Assembly: GCA_000721375.1 (NCBI GenBank)
Contig: JOGW01000011.1
Location: forward strand, 186,001 to 250,000
DNA: 64,000 nt
Direction of reading: 5' to 3'
From: Streptomyces sp. NRRL B-3428
Lineage (GTDB): Bacteria; Actinomycetota; Actinomycetes; Streptomycetales; Streptomycetaceae
Shown: positions 51,763-60,849 of the stretch, piece after piece
How positions within the stretch are numbered: the stretch's first letter is position 1
Layout of the letters: each line of letters starts with the position of its first letter
Position numbers and translations under genes: made by a program
The notes under the pieces: model-generated
The model's input: the letters and a program-made list of their open reading frames with translations, nothing else
Database searches by the model: none
Told to the model about the DNA's origin: nothing

Positions 51763-52986
51763 TCAGACCGTCACGCGCTTCGCCGCCCCGCCCCTCGAAC
51801 GCCCGGGCCCGCGCCGCAGCACAGCCCCCGCCTTGCGGCGCAGCCCCAGGGCGATACGGCCCATGAGCGGCCACTCGACCTTGTCGGTGGCCACCACCTC
51901 CGTGGTCCTGACGGCATACCAGAGATCGGGGATACCGGCCTCGCGGTCACGGAAGTGCGGATAGCCCAGATACATCCGCCCGTTGCGCCCGCCGTACACC
52001 TCCGGCTTCTTCTTGTCCCGCAGGAACTCGAGGACGCCGAGCAGCAGATCCTCCCGCCCCTCGGCGACCAGATGCAGCCGCAGCCGCGCGTGGACCTTCA
52101 CCTGACGTGCGACGCCGGGCGACCAGTACGCGTCGATCAGCGGCTTGGCCAGCGCGAACTTGTTCCGGCGGACCTCCTCCTTCTGCTTGAGGAAGCCGGG
52201 CCCGAACTGCGGCAGGAGCGTGACGAGGAAGGGACGGACCATCAGCGCGTCGCGCCGTGCGCCCGCAGGCACATGCTCCGCGATGAGCGTCATCAGCGCG
52301 CGCGCCGAGTCGAACCGCAGGGTGTAACTGCCGCTCTTGGTCACGTGCTTGCCGTCGGAACGTCCCACGAGGTGATAGCAGCCGTAGTCGGCGACGACCG
52401 AGACCCCGTCGGCGCGCAGATAGGCCTCCATCGTGAACAGCGCGTCCTCACCGGTCTTCAGCGACTCGTCGAAGCGCATGTCGTGGCGTACGAGCAAGGC
52501 GCGCCGGAAGAGTTTCTGCGCGCTCAGCGTGAACTTGATGTTCGAGGTGAAGACATCGGTACGGTCGAGGGACTTTTCCCACATCGACCTCGGCGCACCG
52601 CGGTTGACGCCTATCACCTTGCCGAGCACCACGTCGGTCCCGTTGCGGTCGGCCATGGCGACCATCCGCTCCAGCGCCTCGGGACCGAAGTAGTCGTCGG
52701 CGTCCAGGAAGAACACATAGCGGCCGCGGGCCTCGGCGAGTCCCACATTCCGCGGGCCGCTGGGGCCACCGGAGTTCTCCTGGTGGATGACGCGCGTGGC
52801 GATCTTGGTGCGGGCCGCGAATTCGTCGAGGTATTCGCCCGTCCCGTCCGTCGATCCGTCATCGACGGCGATGATCTCCAGACGCTCCGCACCGAGCGTC
52901 TGCGTCTCCACGGACTTCAGGCACGCCACCAGATAAGGCATGGCCTGATATGCCCCTATGACGACTGTGACATCCGGATCCGGCAC
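51763..52986 (-). CDS. GT2-family glycosyltransferase
   Basis: 407 residues from GTG 52986, chosen for GGGGAG 5 nt upstream and because the GT-A fold starts right after it (VPDPDVTVVIGAYQAMPYL). The DDGSTDGT motif and the nucleotide/metal DxD (VFFLDADDYFG) are in place. LETGEDALFTMEAYLRADG-like acceptor residues (KTGEDALFT) follow, and the last ~100 residues are basic and include a membrane-associating stretch. It likely adds a sugar to the teichoic-acid-like polymer made by the neighbours (inference). It is minus strand, ending next to the TagF-like gene, and separated from TagF2 by a terminator, so it has its own promoter. Confidence 0.87.
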   Translation of the reverse strand: MPDPDVTVVIGAYQAMPYLVACLKSVETQTLGAERLEIIAVDDGSTDGTGEYLDEFAARTKIATRVIHQENSGGPSGPRNVGLAEARGRYVFFLDADDYFGPEALERMVAMADRNGTDVVLGKVIGVNRGAPRSMWEKSLDRTDVFTSNIKFTLSAQKLFRRALLVRHDMRFDESLKTGEDALFTMEAYLRADGVSVVADYGCYHLVGRSDGKHVTKSGSYTLRFDSARALMTLIAEHVPAGARRDALMVRPFLVTLLPQFGPGFLKQKEEVRRNKFALAKPLIDAYWSPGVARQVKVHARLRLHLVAEGREDLLLGVLEFLRDKKKPEVYGGRNGRMYLGYPHFRDREAGIPDLWYAVRTTEVVATDKVEWPLMGRIALGLRRKAGAVLRRGPGRSRGGAAKRVTV

Positions 52987-53086
52987 AGAGCTCCCCGTTC
53001 TCTGGACTGATGGTCGCCAGTTCAGACCCCGTCCACCACGGACGAGTTGCACGGACTCCTGCGCCAATAACGTGACTCTCCTCACA

Positions 53087-53133
53087 GAAGCGGGCCCGGC
53101 CCCCGGTGCGCGACCGGGGACCGGGCCCGCTTC
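53087..53133 (-). terminator. Terminator after the second TagF-like gene
   Basis: GAAGCGGGCCCGG (53087-53099) is perfectly complementary to 53121-53133, with a nested CCCGGT/ACCGGG stem. It lies ~30 nt past the stop at 53163 and upstream of the GT2 gene's start. Confidence 0.85.
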
Positions 53134-53162
53134 CGACGGGACCGAGGAGCGGGCGTCTGCCG

Positions 53163-55259
53163 TCAGGCAGGCACCTGGCCGCCCTGTTCCCGGGTGACCA
53201 CATGCTGCTCGGGGATGCCGGTGAGCTCGGCCGAAGTGCCCGCCTCGTGCCGCTCGTTGCGGGACCGGGAACGCGTGGCCAGGGTCCGTACGGCCGCGTT
53301 GAAACGGTCGATGGACGGCTCGGAATCGGGACCGAGCAGATACTCCCGCAGATCGCGCCGGGCGTCGGCCAGCTGATCGGCCTCGTCGTCACGGACCGCG
53401 GCGAGCAGCTCGCCGAGCTGCTCGGCGGAGTTGGACAGGATCACCGCGGCGCGGACCGCGGTGTTGCGCCGCTTGAACTCCTCCGCCCCGAGGGCCGCGG
53501 AGTCCGTCACCGCGTACGGCTTGCCGCTGGCGATGAAGTCGGAGACCACGCTGGAGATGTCCGAGACCATGCCGTCGGCCTCGTTGAAGCAGTCGTACAG
53601 ACGCGGCTCGGCACCGGTGACGATCTTGTGCTCCCAGGCCGGGAACGACCGCCAGTACGCGTCGTTCCACTCCTGGCGCAGCTGTCGCACCTCGGCCTCG
53701 CGCTGCGGATCGGCGAGCTCGTCGCGCGAGGCGACGGCGTCGTCGCCCTCGTCCTCCAGCATGGCGGTGGCCAGCAGGGCCAGCTCCGCCTCGATCCGCT
53801 TGAGCTCCTCGCGCGCGGCGGCCTGCGCCTTGGCGTCCACGGCCCACTTGCCGTCCGCGGCACGGTCGGCCGCGGCCTTCTTGACCATCGCGGAGATGCG
53901 CGCGTGCGCGGCGCCCGCCTTGCGGCTGCGGGTTCCGGTGAACGGGTGGGGCTTGTAGACCACGCGCACCGGCGGCTCGGCCGTGAGCAGCCCGCGCACG
54001 ATGTTCTCGCCGGCGAGGATCAGTGAGGTGTTGCCGGGGTTGTCGTCCCAGCCCTCCCACGTCGGCGCGTACAGCACGGTCGGGCAGTCGCCCTCGGACT
54101 CCGGCCGCCAGGCGCCGTCGGCGATCCGGATCGGCGCCAGCTGCGGGCGGCCCACCTCGACGATGTCCTGGTCGAGCACGCCGACATCGGCGATGGCGTA
54201 CCGGTCACGGCCGGCCCTGCCCGCCGTCCACACCTCGTCGTAGACCTTGCTGTACGGGTTGACGCTGGCGAGCTTGTCGCTGTCGCCGTGCCCGATGAAC
54301 ACGTGCTTCATCGTCGGTACGCGCAGCAGGTGGATGTTCTTGCCGACGTTCGCCGGATAGAGCGCGACCCGCACGGTGGACAGGTCCATGTTCATCAGGT
54401 GCACACCACCGGGCACGCAGACCACCGGCACGGAGGTCGACGCGAGGTGCTGCAGGATGACGCGTTCACGCAGGATGATCAGCGGGCGCGTGTCCAGGTT
54501 CTCCATGGTCTCGAGCCACATGTTGACCTGGTACGCGGATTCCTTGGACCCCGAGAAGTACAGCACCGTCTCCGGCTGGTACTCACGCAGCCAGTCGCCG
54601 AGCCGGTCGAGCACGACGTTCGCCGGCGGGGGCAGCTTCCTGCCGCGCAGGTACGGGACGAGGGCCGCGGTGTAGGCGAAGGCCAGCGCGAAGGTGACGA
54701 GGGTGCCGAGCCAGCCGTACTCGATCGACTCGGTGTGCGCCGCGACGAGCAGGCCGACGAACGCGGCGAGGTCGAGGTGCAGCATCTTGCGGCCGGACTC
54801 GTTGATCAGCCACTCCGGCGGACCGTCGGGGATCCGGATACGGGAGAGGTCGACGTTGCGGGTGACGACGGGGAGCCTGCGACGGGAGCCGATCAGGGTG
54901 ATCAGCGCGCCGTGCGGTGCCTGGAAGGCGTAGAACAGCAGGAAGCCGGCGATGGCGAGGTAGACCGGGGCGTCGCCCAGGTCCATCCTGACCAGCAGCA
55001 GTACGAGGGTGAGCTCGCGCATCAGGAAGCGGATGGGCAGGCCGGCGCGCACCTTGGTCAGGCGGTTGACGAGGTAGCTGTCGCGCTGGTGCAGATAGTG
55101 ATCCGCGATGTAGGTGACCGCGGCGGCGGCCACGAAGCCTTCCAGGCTCGGCAGCAGCGCGAACAGCACCAAGAGGGCGTGGCCGAGACCCATGAGGGCC
55201 GCGGCGACCAGCTCGGCGAAGCTGCCCACCCTGGCTAGGCGGATGGCAGTGGAAATCAC
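53163..55259 (-). CDS. Second TagF-like CDP-polyol phosphotransferase with N-terminal membrane domain
   Basis: 698 residues from GTG 55259, with AGGAG (55268-55272) 8 nt upstream; the frame extends 22 residues further without a site. It has the same architecture as the protein at 49535: membrane segments in ~1-215, then VLYFSGSKESAYQVNMWLETMENLDTRPLIILRE, FIGHGDSDKLASVNPYSKVYDEVW, LYAPTWEGWDDN, VYKPHPFTG, a ~100-residue coiled insertion, and CFNEADGMVSDISSVVSDFIASGKPYAV. The paralogy suggests consecutive primer and polymer steps, or two polyol types. It follows the IspD-SDR gene by 135 bp containing a GCAA-loop hairpin, so the two likely share a transcript. Confidence 0.88.
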   Translation of the reverse strand: MISTAIRLARVGSFAELVAAALMGLGHALLVLFALLPSLEGFVAAAAVTYIADHYLHQRDSYLVNRLTKVRAGLPIRFLMRELTLVLLLVRMDLGDAPVYLAIAGFLLFYAFQAPHGALITLIGSRRRLPVVTRNVDLSRIRIPDGPPEWLINESGRKMLHLDLAAFVGLLVAAHTESIEYGWLGTLVTFALAFAYTAALVPYLRGRKLPPPANVVLDRLGDWLREYQPETVLYFSGSKESAYQVNMWLETMENLDTRPLIILRERVILQHLASTSVPVVCVPGGVHLMNMDLSTVRVALYPANVGKNIHLLRVPTMKHVFIGHGDSDKLASVNPYSKVYDEVWTAGRAGRDRYAIADVGVLDQDIVEVGRPQLAPIRIADGAWRPESEGDCPTVLYAPTWEGWDDNPGNTSLILAGENIVRGLLTAEPPVRVVYKPHPFTGTRSRKAGAAHARISAMVKKAAADRAADGKWAVDAKAQAAAREELKRIEAELALLATAMLEDEGDDAVASRDELADPQREAEVRQLRQEWNDAYWRSFPAWEHKIVTGAEPRLYDCFNEADGMVSDISSVVSDFIASGKPYAVTDSAALGAEEFKRRNTAVRAAVILSNSAEQLGELLAAVRDDEADQLADARRDLREYLLGPDSEPSIDRFNAAVRTLATRSRSRNERHEAGTSAELTGIPEQHVVTREQGGQVPA

Positions 55260-55342
55260 GGAACGTACTCCTGAGGGCTTGTATCCGTCGTGCTCGTGAA
55301 CGGGCTCGTGCTGCTGGTCCCGCAAGGCCTTATATGGACAAG

Positions 55343-55375
55343 GCCCTTGAAGGCCCGCAAGGGCACTTCAAGGGC
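55343..55375 (-). promoter_or_regulatory. Intercistronic hairpin with GCAA tetraloop
   Basis: GCCCTTGAAG (55343-55352) pairs with CTTCAAGGGC (55366-55375), and an inner GCCC/GGGC stem closes a GCAA loop, with one bulged A. It lies between the IspD-SDR stop and the TagF2 start. It could be an attenuator, a processing site or an RNA-stability element. Confidence 0.6.
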
Positions 55376-55394
55376 TCACGTCACCTGCGGACCG

Positions 55395-56891
55395 TCACAT
55401 GTCTTCCTGGCGGTCGAGGATGGCGGCGAGCGCCTGCTCGAAGCCCGATGCGGAGGCGGCGCCACGCGTCGGGTCCTGCTGGCGTACGTCGATGACATGC
55501 CCCGTCATTGCGGAGACGAGCACGTCGAGCGAGGCACGCGCTACTGCGTCCGACGTCAGCAGGGTGCCGGCCGGTTCCTGCCCGAAGGCCTGGGTGCGCA
55601 TCGGCGTCGCGGTGCGCTCGGGGTTGATGCAGTTGACGCGGATGCCGTCGCCGGCCCACTCGTCCGAGAGCGCCTGGGTCAGGTTGACCATGGCCGCCTT
55701 GGTGGAGGAGTAGAGGCTGTACTCGGCACGGCCACGCGTGTAGCTGCTGGAGGTGAAGAGGAGCAGCTGGCCCTTGGTCTCGGACAGGTACTTGTACGAG
55801 GAGCGGGCGATCTGCACGGGCGCGAGGTAGTTGACCTTCAGCGCCTCCTCGATGGTGGCGTTGTCCGCCTCGTCGAGGCGGCCGATGCGCAGCACACCCG
55901 CGGTGTTGATCACGTAGTCGATACGGCCCGTCTCGGCGTACGCCGTCGAGAGGGCGTCGTCCACGTGCTCCGGGTTCTCGACGTGGGTGCCGGTGCTGGA
56001 GCGTCCGAAGGGGAAGACCTTCGCCCCGAAGGCCTCCGCCACCTTGGCGATGTCCGCACCGATGCCGTACGAGCCGCCGAAGACCACCACGGTCTTGCCG
56101 GTGAGCAGCGCGCGGTAGGCGTCTTCGTCGGTCTGCTGGGGAGCGGCCGTCGACGCGAGCTGGAAGAGCTTGTCCGCGATGAAGACGTCGACCGGCTGGG
56201 TCACCTTCATGTTGTACTCGTCGCCCGCCACGACGATGATCGGCACGTCCGGCAGATAGCGCAGCACTACCGAGCAGTCGTCCGTGGCCTGGAAGTTCGG
56301 GTCGCCCGCCGCGATCTCGTAGGCCTTGCGGATGGTGGAGAGCTTGAACGCCTGCGGTGTCTGGCCGCGGCGCAGCCGGGAGCGGTCGGGGACGTCGGTG
56401 ATGAACTCGCCGTCCTCGCCGTGGGTGCGCGTGACGATGATCGTGTCCGCCGAGGGGATCGCCACGTCGACCGCCTGGTAGCGCGAGAGGGCACTTACGC
56501 AGTCGCTGATCACACGCTGCGAGAGCAGCGGACGCACGGCGTCGTGGAACAGGACATTGCGGTCCTCGCCCTCGGCAAGGCCCTCGCCCAGGGCCGCGAT
56601 GGCGCGCTCAGTGGTCTCGTTACGGGTGTCGCCGCCCTCGATGATCTTGGTGACCTTCTTCAGGCCCGCCTTCGCGACGATCTTCTCTACGTCGGAGACA
56701 TAGCCCGGGGCCATCAGGACGATGATGTCGTCGATGGATTCGGCCTGCTCGAAGATGGTCAGGGTGTGCTCGATGACCGCCTTGCCGGCAACCTTCAGCA
56801 GCTGCTTCGGGATGGCCAGCCCAACCCTCTGGCCCGTACCGCCCGCGAGGATCACGGCAGTGGTGCGGGTTTTGACTATGTGCTCTGACAC
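55395..56891 (-). CDS. IspD/TarI-type cytidylyltransferase fused to an SDR oxidoreductase (Bcs1/Acs1-like CDP-ribitol synthase)
   Basis: 498 residues. The N-terminal ~240 residues are an IspD-fold cytidylyltransferase (AVILAGGTGQRVGLAIPKQLLKVAGKAVIEHTL, NVLFHDAVRPLLS, DVAIPSADTIIV). The C-terminal ~240 residues are a short-chain dehydrogenase: VVFGGSYGIGADIAKVA (nucleotide loop, GGSxGIG), DYVINTAGVLRIGRL, SSSYTRGRAEYSLYSSTKAA with the catalytic Tyr-x3-Lys, and INPERTATPM. This fusion matches Haemophilus Bcs1 and Acs1, which reduce ribulose-5-phosphate and form CDP-ribitol. The island therefore plausibly makes a ribitol-phosphate polymer. It is first in the operon with the second TagF-like gene. 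Confidence 0.85.
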   Translation of the reverse strand: MSEHIVKTRTTAVILAGGTGQRVGLAIPKQLLKVAGKAVIEHTLTIFEQAESIDDIIVLMAPGYVSDVEKIVAKAGLKKVTKIIEGGDTRNETTERAIAALGEGLAEGEDRNVLFHDAVRPLLSQRVISDCVSALSRYQAVDVAIPSADTIIVTRTHGEDGEFITDVPDRSRLRRGQTPQAFKLSTIRKAYEIAAGDPNFQATDDCSVVLRYLPDVPIIVVAGDEYNMKVTQPVDVFIADKLFQLASTAAPQQTDEDAYRALLTGKTVVVFGGSYGIGADIAKVAEAFGAKVFPFGRSSTGTHVENPEHVDDALSTAYAETGRIDYVINTAGVLRIGRLDEADNATIEEALKVNYLAPVQIARSSYKYLSETKGQLLLFTSSSYTRGRAEYSLYSSTKAAMVNLTQALSDEWAGDGIRVNCINPERTATPMRTQAFGQEPAGTLLTSDAVARASLDVLVSAMTGHVIDVRQQDPTRGAASASGFEQALAAILDRQEDM

Positions 56892-57141
56892 GTGAACCTA
56901 CCTCGGGGCGACAGGAGACCAAGAGATGCTCTCACTCCGCCTTTACCGCTTGCAAGGCGATGGCCATCGACCCCACAGCCCTGCGCAACCCATCGTTCAC
57001 CTTGATATCAAAGGGCTCTGGGCTTTCCGCCCGACCCCTTCGAGGTGAGGAAGCACACAAACCGGACATTCGCTTTTGTGATCCGCTCCACAGGCCGGAC
57101 CCGGGCCGAAAGTCCCCGCCGCCGATCGGCCCGACTCCACG

Positions 57142-58140
57142 TCAGGCCTCCCGTCGCACTCCAGGCACTCCGTTCACGACCCGGAAACGGGCCGGCGCAC
57201 GCGAGGGCGATTCCGGTTGCAACACCGTACCGGGCACGCGCACCTCGGCCTCCACGGCCCCTCGGCGGACCGCGAACAGGTGATATCCGCGATGGGTGTC
57301 GATCATTTTCCAGTGCGGGTTATCCGCCTTCAGCGGGCCCCATACACGATCGACCGTTTCCTTGCCGCTGTCGCCGCCGCCGGAAAGGGATGTGCCGACG
57401 AATTCGGCGCCGCCCACAGCCGAATCCGGCTCGGCGAAATTCCGTTTCAGATCGCTGATCATCGTCAAATGGCGATCTCCCGAGAGCACCGCGGGATTCC
57501 GCACCGGGCGAATTCAGTCAGCAAGGCGTTGCGCTCGGGTGGTGGCCTGATCCGATCGGTGCTGACGGGTGTCGAGCACCTGGACCCGGGCGAGGGCACC
57601 GGAGTCGAACCTGCGGTGCATACGGATATGAGGACCGTTCGGCAGCCTGCATGTGCGTACCGCCATGTGTTCGTTGTACGCCTGGTACGCCGCGGTCAGT
57701 CTGCGGACGAAGGCATCCTGGGGCTGCTTGTCCGGGTCCTGCGGAATGCCACCGGCGAAGTCGTTGTCGAGTTCCGGCAGGAGGCCGGCGCGAGGCGCAG
57801 CGCACCCGGGTCGGTGCCCGGCGCGGGTGCGGTACGGGTCCGGCCGACCGGCGAGAGGTGCCGGCCCACTCTCCACTCCACCGCCCCCCTGCGGTCCGGC
57901 ATGCCCCCACCCTGCAGGGGGCTCGGGCGCGAGCCTGGTCCGCAGGACCACCCCGTCGTGGAGCGGGCCGCCCGATGCGACCCCGAGCGAGAACACGGTG
58001 TCCGGAAGATTTGGTTCCACCGCGCTCGCCGCACCCGGGGTCCACGGCAGAGGGAGAGCCGTCGCTCCGAGTACGGCGCCGGCAGTGGTCAGAAAGCGGC
58101 GCGGCGTATTCCGCCGGCGCCCACGCCTCTTTGCGTACAT
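57142..58140 (-). pseudogene. phoD-family alkaline phosphatase remnant
   Basis: Read on the minus strand from ATG 58140 (good site AAGGGAG), a Tat-type signal (RRGRRRNTPRRFLTTAGAVLG) begins a PhoD N-terminus (FSLGVASGGPLHDGVVLRTRLAPEP), then the frame is lost. Later in the original frame come NDFAGGIPQDPDKQPQDAFVRRLTAAYQAYNEHM and FDSGALARVQVLDTRQHRSDQ. The next recognisable piece is LLTEFARCG in another frame, then NPAVLSGDRHLTMISDLKRNF and AEFVGTSLSGGGDSG to the C-terminus. About 200 central residues expected of PhoD (~520-560 aa) are missing and at least two frameshifts are present. The gene is therefore dead or assembled wrongly. PhoD of Bacillus hydrolyses wall teichoic acid, so its place beside polymer-synthesis genes is notable. 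Confidence 0.82.
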
Positions 58141-58305
58141 CCGGTGAACTCCCTTGTATCCACGGCCTTTTGGACCACAGGAAGTTCCCCGACCGCCGCA
58201 TACCGCGGCCTGAACGCAATCCTTCGCGCGCATGACAATTCCCGGAGCGGCAGGAAACCCTCCCGAGTGGGTGAACGGGGCCCTGCCTGCACGGGTCCTA
58301 CGGGC

Positions 58306-59004
58306 TCACCGCGAGGGAACCGGGCCGTCCGCATGCACCGCACGGACGAGCGGCGCACGGCCCGCAAGAGCTGGACGCCGCGGCGTCCGCCGCTGCACGT
58401 ACCGGCCGAGCACGCCGATCATCGCGACCTCGCAGCCGAGCAGCAGCCGCTCCACCAGGCCGATGAGCTCGCGCCCGCCGGGGCCCGCCGAGTACGCCAT
58501 CACGAGGGCTCCGGCCAGCGCGGTCCACGACAGGACCCGCAGCGCACGGACGGTGCCGCGCGCGTCCGGTGCGGTGCGCAGGCGCCGGGACAGGAGCAGT
58601 CCGGCGGCGGGCAGGGCGACGAACGCCGCGACGGATGCGTAGCGGTGCACATACGCGGGTCCGCTCAGGTCGACGGTCAGCGGATCGGTCGGCACCACGG
58701 CGGCGACCAGGAGCCCGACGCCCCACAGCGCGAGGAGGGCGGACGGCAGCCCCCGCACGGGCACACACCGCTCCCGCGCCGCCATGAGCAGCACGAGCGA
58801 TACGGCACCGAGCAGTCCCATCGTCGTCTCGATCGGACCGCCCCGGTCCAGCGCGGCGAAGTCGCTGACGGTCAGGGTGAACGGGCTCAGCTGCGGGTCG
58901 TTGACGGACGGTGCCCACAGGGCGGCGGTCACGGCCAGCACGACGGCGGCCCATACGACGGGGGCGAGCAGATGACTGTGACGGCGGAACCTCGACGCGA
59001 TCAT
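58306..59004 (-). CDS. DUF998-family membrane protein
   Basis: 232 residues from ATG 59004 (MIASRFRRHSHLLAPVVW), with AGGATCGGGG upstream; the frame extends to 59097 without support. Six hydrophobic spans can be placed (LLAPVVWAAVVLAVTAALWAP, TTMGLLGAVSLVLLMAAR, ALLALWGVGLLVAAVVP, and others), with PTDPLTVDLSGPAYVHRYAS in the loop typical of DUF998. The function of this family is not known. It lies between the phoD remnant and obgE on the same strand, and could be part of the envelope island or independent. Confidence 0.8.
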   Translation of the reverse strand: MIASRFRRHSHLLAPVVWAAVVLAVTAALWAPSVNDPQLSPFTLTVSDFAALDRGGPIETTMGLLGAVSLVLLMAARERCVPVRGLPSALLALWGVGLLVAAVVPTDPLTVDLSGPAYVHRYASVAAFVALPAAGLLLSRRLRTAPDARGTVRALRVLSWTALAGALVMAYSAGPGGRELIGLVERLLLGCEVAMIGVLGRYVQRRTPRRPALAGRAPLVRAVHADGPVPSR

Positions 59005-59118
59005 GCCCCGATCCTGCCGCCGCCCCGACCCTGCCGGCATCGGGGACCGACCCCGACAACTCCCTGACCGGAACCCTTGGTTGCCACCCGGGGGCAACCC
59101 CTACCGGCCGCCGCAGCC

Positions 59119-59219
59119 GCGAAAACGCCGACGGACCGAGGCCGGAAACGCCGACGGACCGAGGCCGAAAACGACCCCGGTCCGCCGAACCGCGTAAAGA
59201 CTGCCGAACCGCGTAAGGA
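59119..59219. repeat. Two short tandem duplications just past the obgE stop
   Basis: AACGCCGACGGACCGAGGCCG occurs twice (from ~59126 and ~59148), and GCCGAACCGCGTAA followed by RGACT occurs twice (59184-59219). They lie in the 215-bp gap between obgE and the DUF998 gene. Confidence 0.7.
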
Positions 59220-60665
59220 CTAGAGCGCCTCGAAGTCGTTGAACTCCTGCTCCGCCTCGTCCCGGGCCGCCTGCTTGTCCGAACGCCGCTGCGCCGCCGG
59301 ACGCGGCGCGTCGAAGCGGTGGTCCTCACCACGACGCCCCAGCATCTCCGCACCGCTCATCATCGACGGCTCGAAGTCGAACACGACCGCGTTGTCCTCG
59401 GGACCGATCGCCACGGCGTCGCCCGTACGCGCACCGGCCTTCATCAGCTCGTCCTCGACACCGAGGCGGTTGAGCCGGTCGGCCAGGTAGCCCACGGCCT
59501 CGTCGTTGTTGAAGTCGGTCTGGCGGATCCAGCGCTCCGGCTTCTCGCCGCGTACGCGGTAGACCGTCTCGCCGTCGACCTCCTCGGGCGTCACGGTGAA
59601 GCCCGAGTCGTCCACGGCCTTGGGCCGGATCACGATCCGCGTGGCCTCCTCGACGGGCTTGGCGGCACGGGCCGCCGCGACCACCTCGGCCAGCGCGAAG
59701 GACAGCTCCTTGAGGCCCGTACGCGCGACGGCGGACACCTCGAAGACGCGGTAGCCGCGGGCCTCCAGGTCCGGGCGGACCATATCGGCGAGGTCCTTGC
59801 CGTCCGGGATGTCGATCTTGTTGAGCACCACCATGCGGGGACGCTCGTCGAGCCCGCCGTACTGCTTGAGCTCCTCCTCGATGATGTCGAGGTCGGAGAC
59901 CGGGTCACGGTCGGATTCGAGGGTGGCGGTGTCCAGCACGTGCACGAGGACGCTGCAGCGCTCGACGTGCCGCAGGAACTCCAGGCCGAGGCCCTTGCCC
60001 TGGCTCGCGCCCGGGATCAGACCGGGGACGTCGGCGATGGTGTAGACGGTCGAACCGGCCGTCACCACACCGAGGTTGGGCACCAGGGTGGTGAAGGGGT
60101 AGTCGGCGATCTTCGGCTTGGCCGCGCTCAGGACGGAGATCAGCGAGGACTTGCCGGCGCTCGGGTATCCGACGAGCGCGACGTCCGCGACCGTCTTGAG
60201 CTCCAGGATCACGTCACCGAAGTCACCGGGCTCACCGAGCAGCGCGAAGCCGGGCGCCTTGCGGCGCGCGGAGGCGAGCGCGGCGTTGCCGAGCCCGCCG
60301 CGACCGCCCTCGGCGGCCACGTACGACGTGCCGTGACCGACCAGGTCGGCGAGGACATTGCCCTGCTTGTCGAGGACGACGGTGCCGTCCGGCACGACCA
60401 GGGTGAGGTCCTGACCCTCCTTGCCGGTCCGGTGGTCACCGGCGCCGGGCTGGCCGTTGGTGGCCTTGCGGTGGGGGCTGTGGTGGTACTCGAGCAGCGT
60501 GGTCACGGACTGGTCGACGGTGAGGATCACATCGCCGCCGCGCCCGCCGTTGCCGCCGTCGGGTCCGCCGAGCGGCTTGAACTTCTCCCGGTGTACGGAG
60601 GCACAGCCGTGGCCCCCGTTACCCGCGGCGATGTGCAGCTCGACGCGGTCCACGAAGGTGGTCAT
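59220..60665 (-). CDS. obgE: GTPase Obg/ObgE
   Basis: 481 residues. The Gly-rich Obg fold is at ~2-158 ([38 protein letters not shown]). The G domain shows [19 protein letters not shown] (P-loop), [31 protein letters not shown] and NKIDIPDG. The C-terminal OCT domain ([37 protein letters not shown]) is followed by an acidic tail. Obg acts in 50S assembly and (p)ppGpp responses, and in Streptomyces it is known to influence the onset of differentiation. It lies downstream of rpmA behind a terminator, and a 20-bp tandem duplication occupies its upstream region. Confidence 0.96.
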   Translation of the reverse strand: MTTFVDRVELHIAAGNGGHGCASVHREKFKPLGGPDGGNGGRGGDVILTVDQSVTTLLEYHHSPHRKATNGQPGAGDHRTGKEGQDLTLVVPDGTVVLDKQGNVLADLVGHGTSYVAAEGGRGGLGNAALASARRKAPGFALLGEPGDFGDVILELKTVADVALVGYPSAGKSSLISVLSAAKPKIADYPFTTLVPNLGVVTAGSTVYTIADVPGLIPGASQGKGLGLEFLRHVERCSVLVHVLDTATLESDRDPVSDLDIIEEELKQYGGLDERPRMVVLNKIDIPDGKDLADMVRPDLEARGYRVFEVSAVARTGLKELSFALAEVVAAARAAKPVEEATRIVIRPKAVDDSGFTVTPEEVDGETVYRVRGEKPERWIRQTDFNNDEAVGYLADRLNRLGVEDELMKAGARTGDAVAIGPEDNAVVFDFEPSMMSGAEMLGRRGEDHRFDAPRPAAQRRSDKQAARDEAEQEFNDFEAL

Positions 60666-60705
60666 GGTTGGGTGCCTCCAGTTACGTACGGAATGTCTTG
60701 GCTGT

Positions 60706-60745
60706 GCCGTGTTCTATGAGCAAAAGCCGTGTTCTATGAGCAAAA
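60706..60745. repeat. Perfect 20-bp tandem duplication upstream of obgE
   Basis: GCCGTGTTCTATGAGCAAAA occurs at 60706-60725 and again at 60726-60745 without a single difference. It lies between the rpmA terminator and obgE, where the obgE promoter or leader must be. Confidence 0.95.
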
Positions 60746-60751
60746 CACGTA

Positions 60752-60794
60752 GAAGGCGGACCTGCTTCCCACCAGGGGAAGTAGGCCCGCCTTC
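60752..60794 (-). terminator. rplU-rpmA terminator
   Basis: GAAGGCGG-A-CCTGCTTCCC (60752-60770) pairs with GGGAAGTAGG-C-CCGCCTTC (60776-60794) over a 19-nt stem with one A/C mismatch. It lies 56 nt past the rpmA stop and separates obgE. Confidence 0.88.
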
Positions 60795-60849
60795 GACAGT
60801 TCGCTCTATGAGTCCTGATCGCTCAGGCGCTCAACGGTGCGCTGATTGC

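Noticed and set aside
57217..59067. 616-residue plus-strand frame over the phoD remnant
   Set aside because: The only recognisable protein signal here is PhoD on the minus strand; the plus frame is Arg/Pro-rich without motifs.
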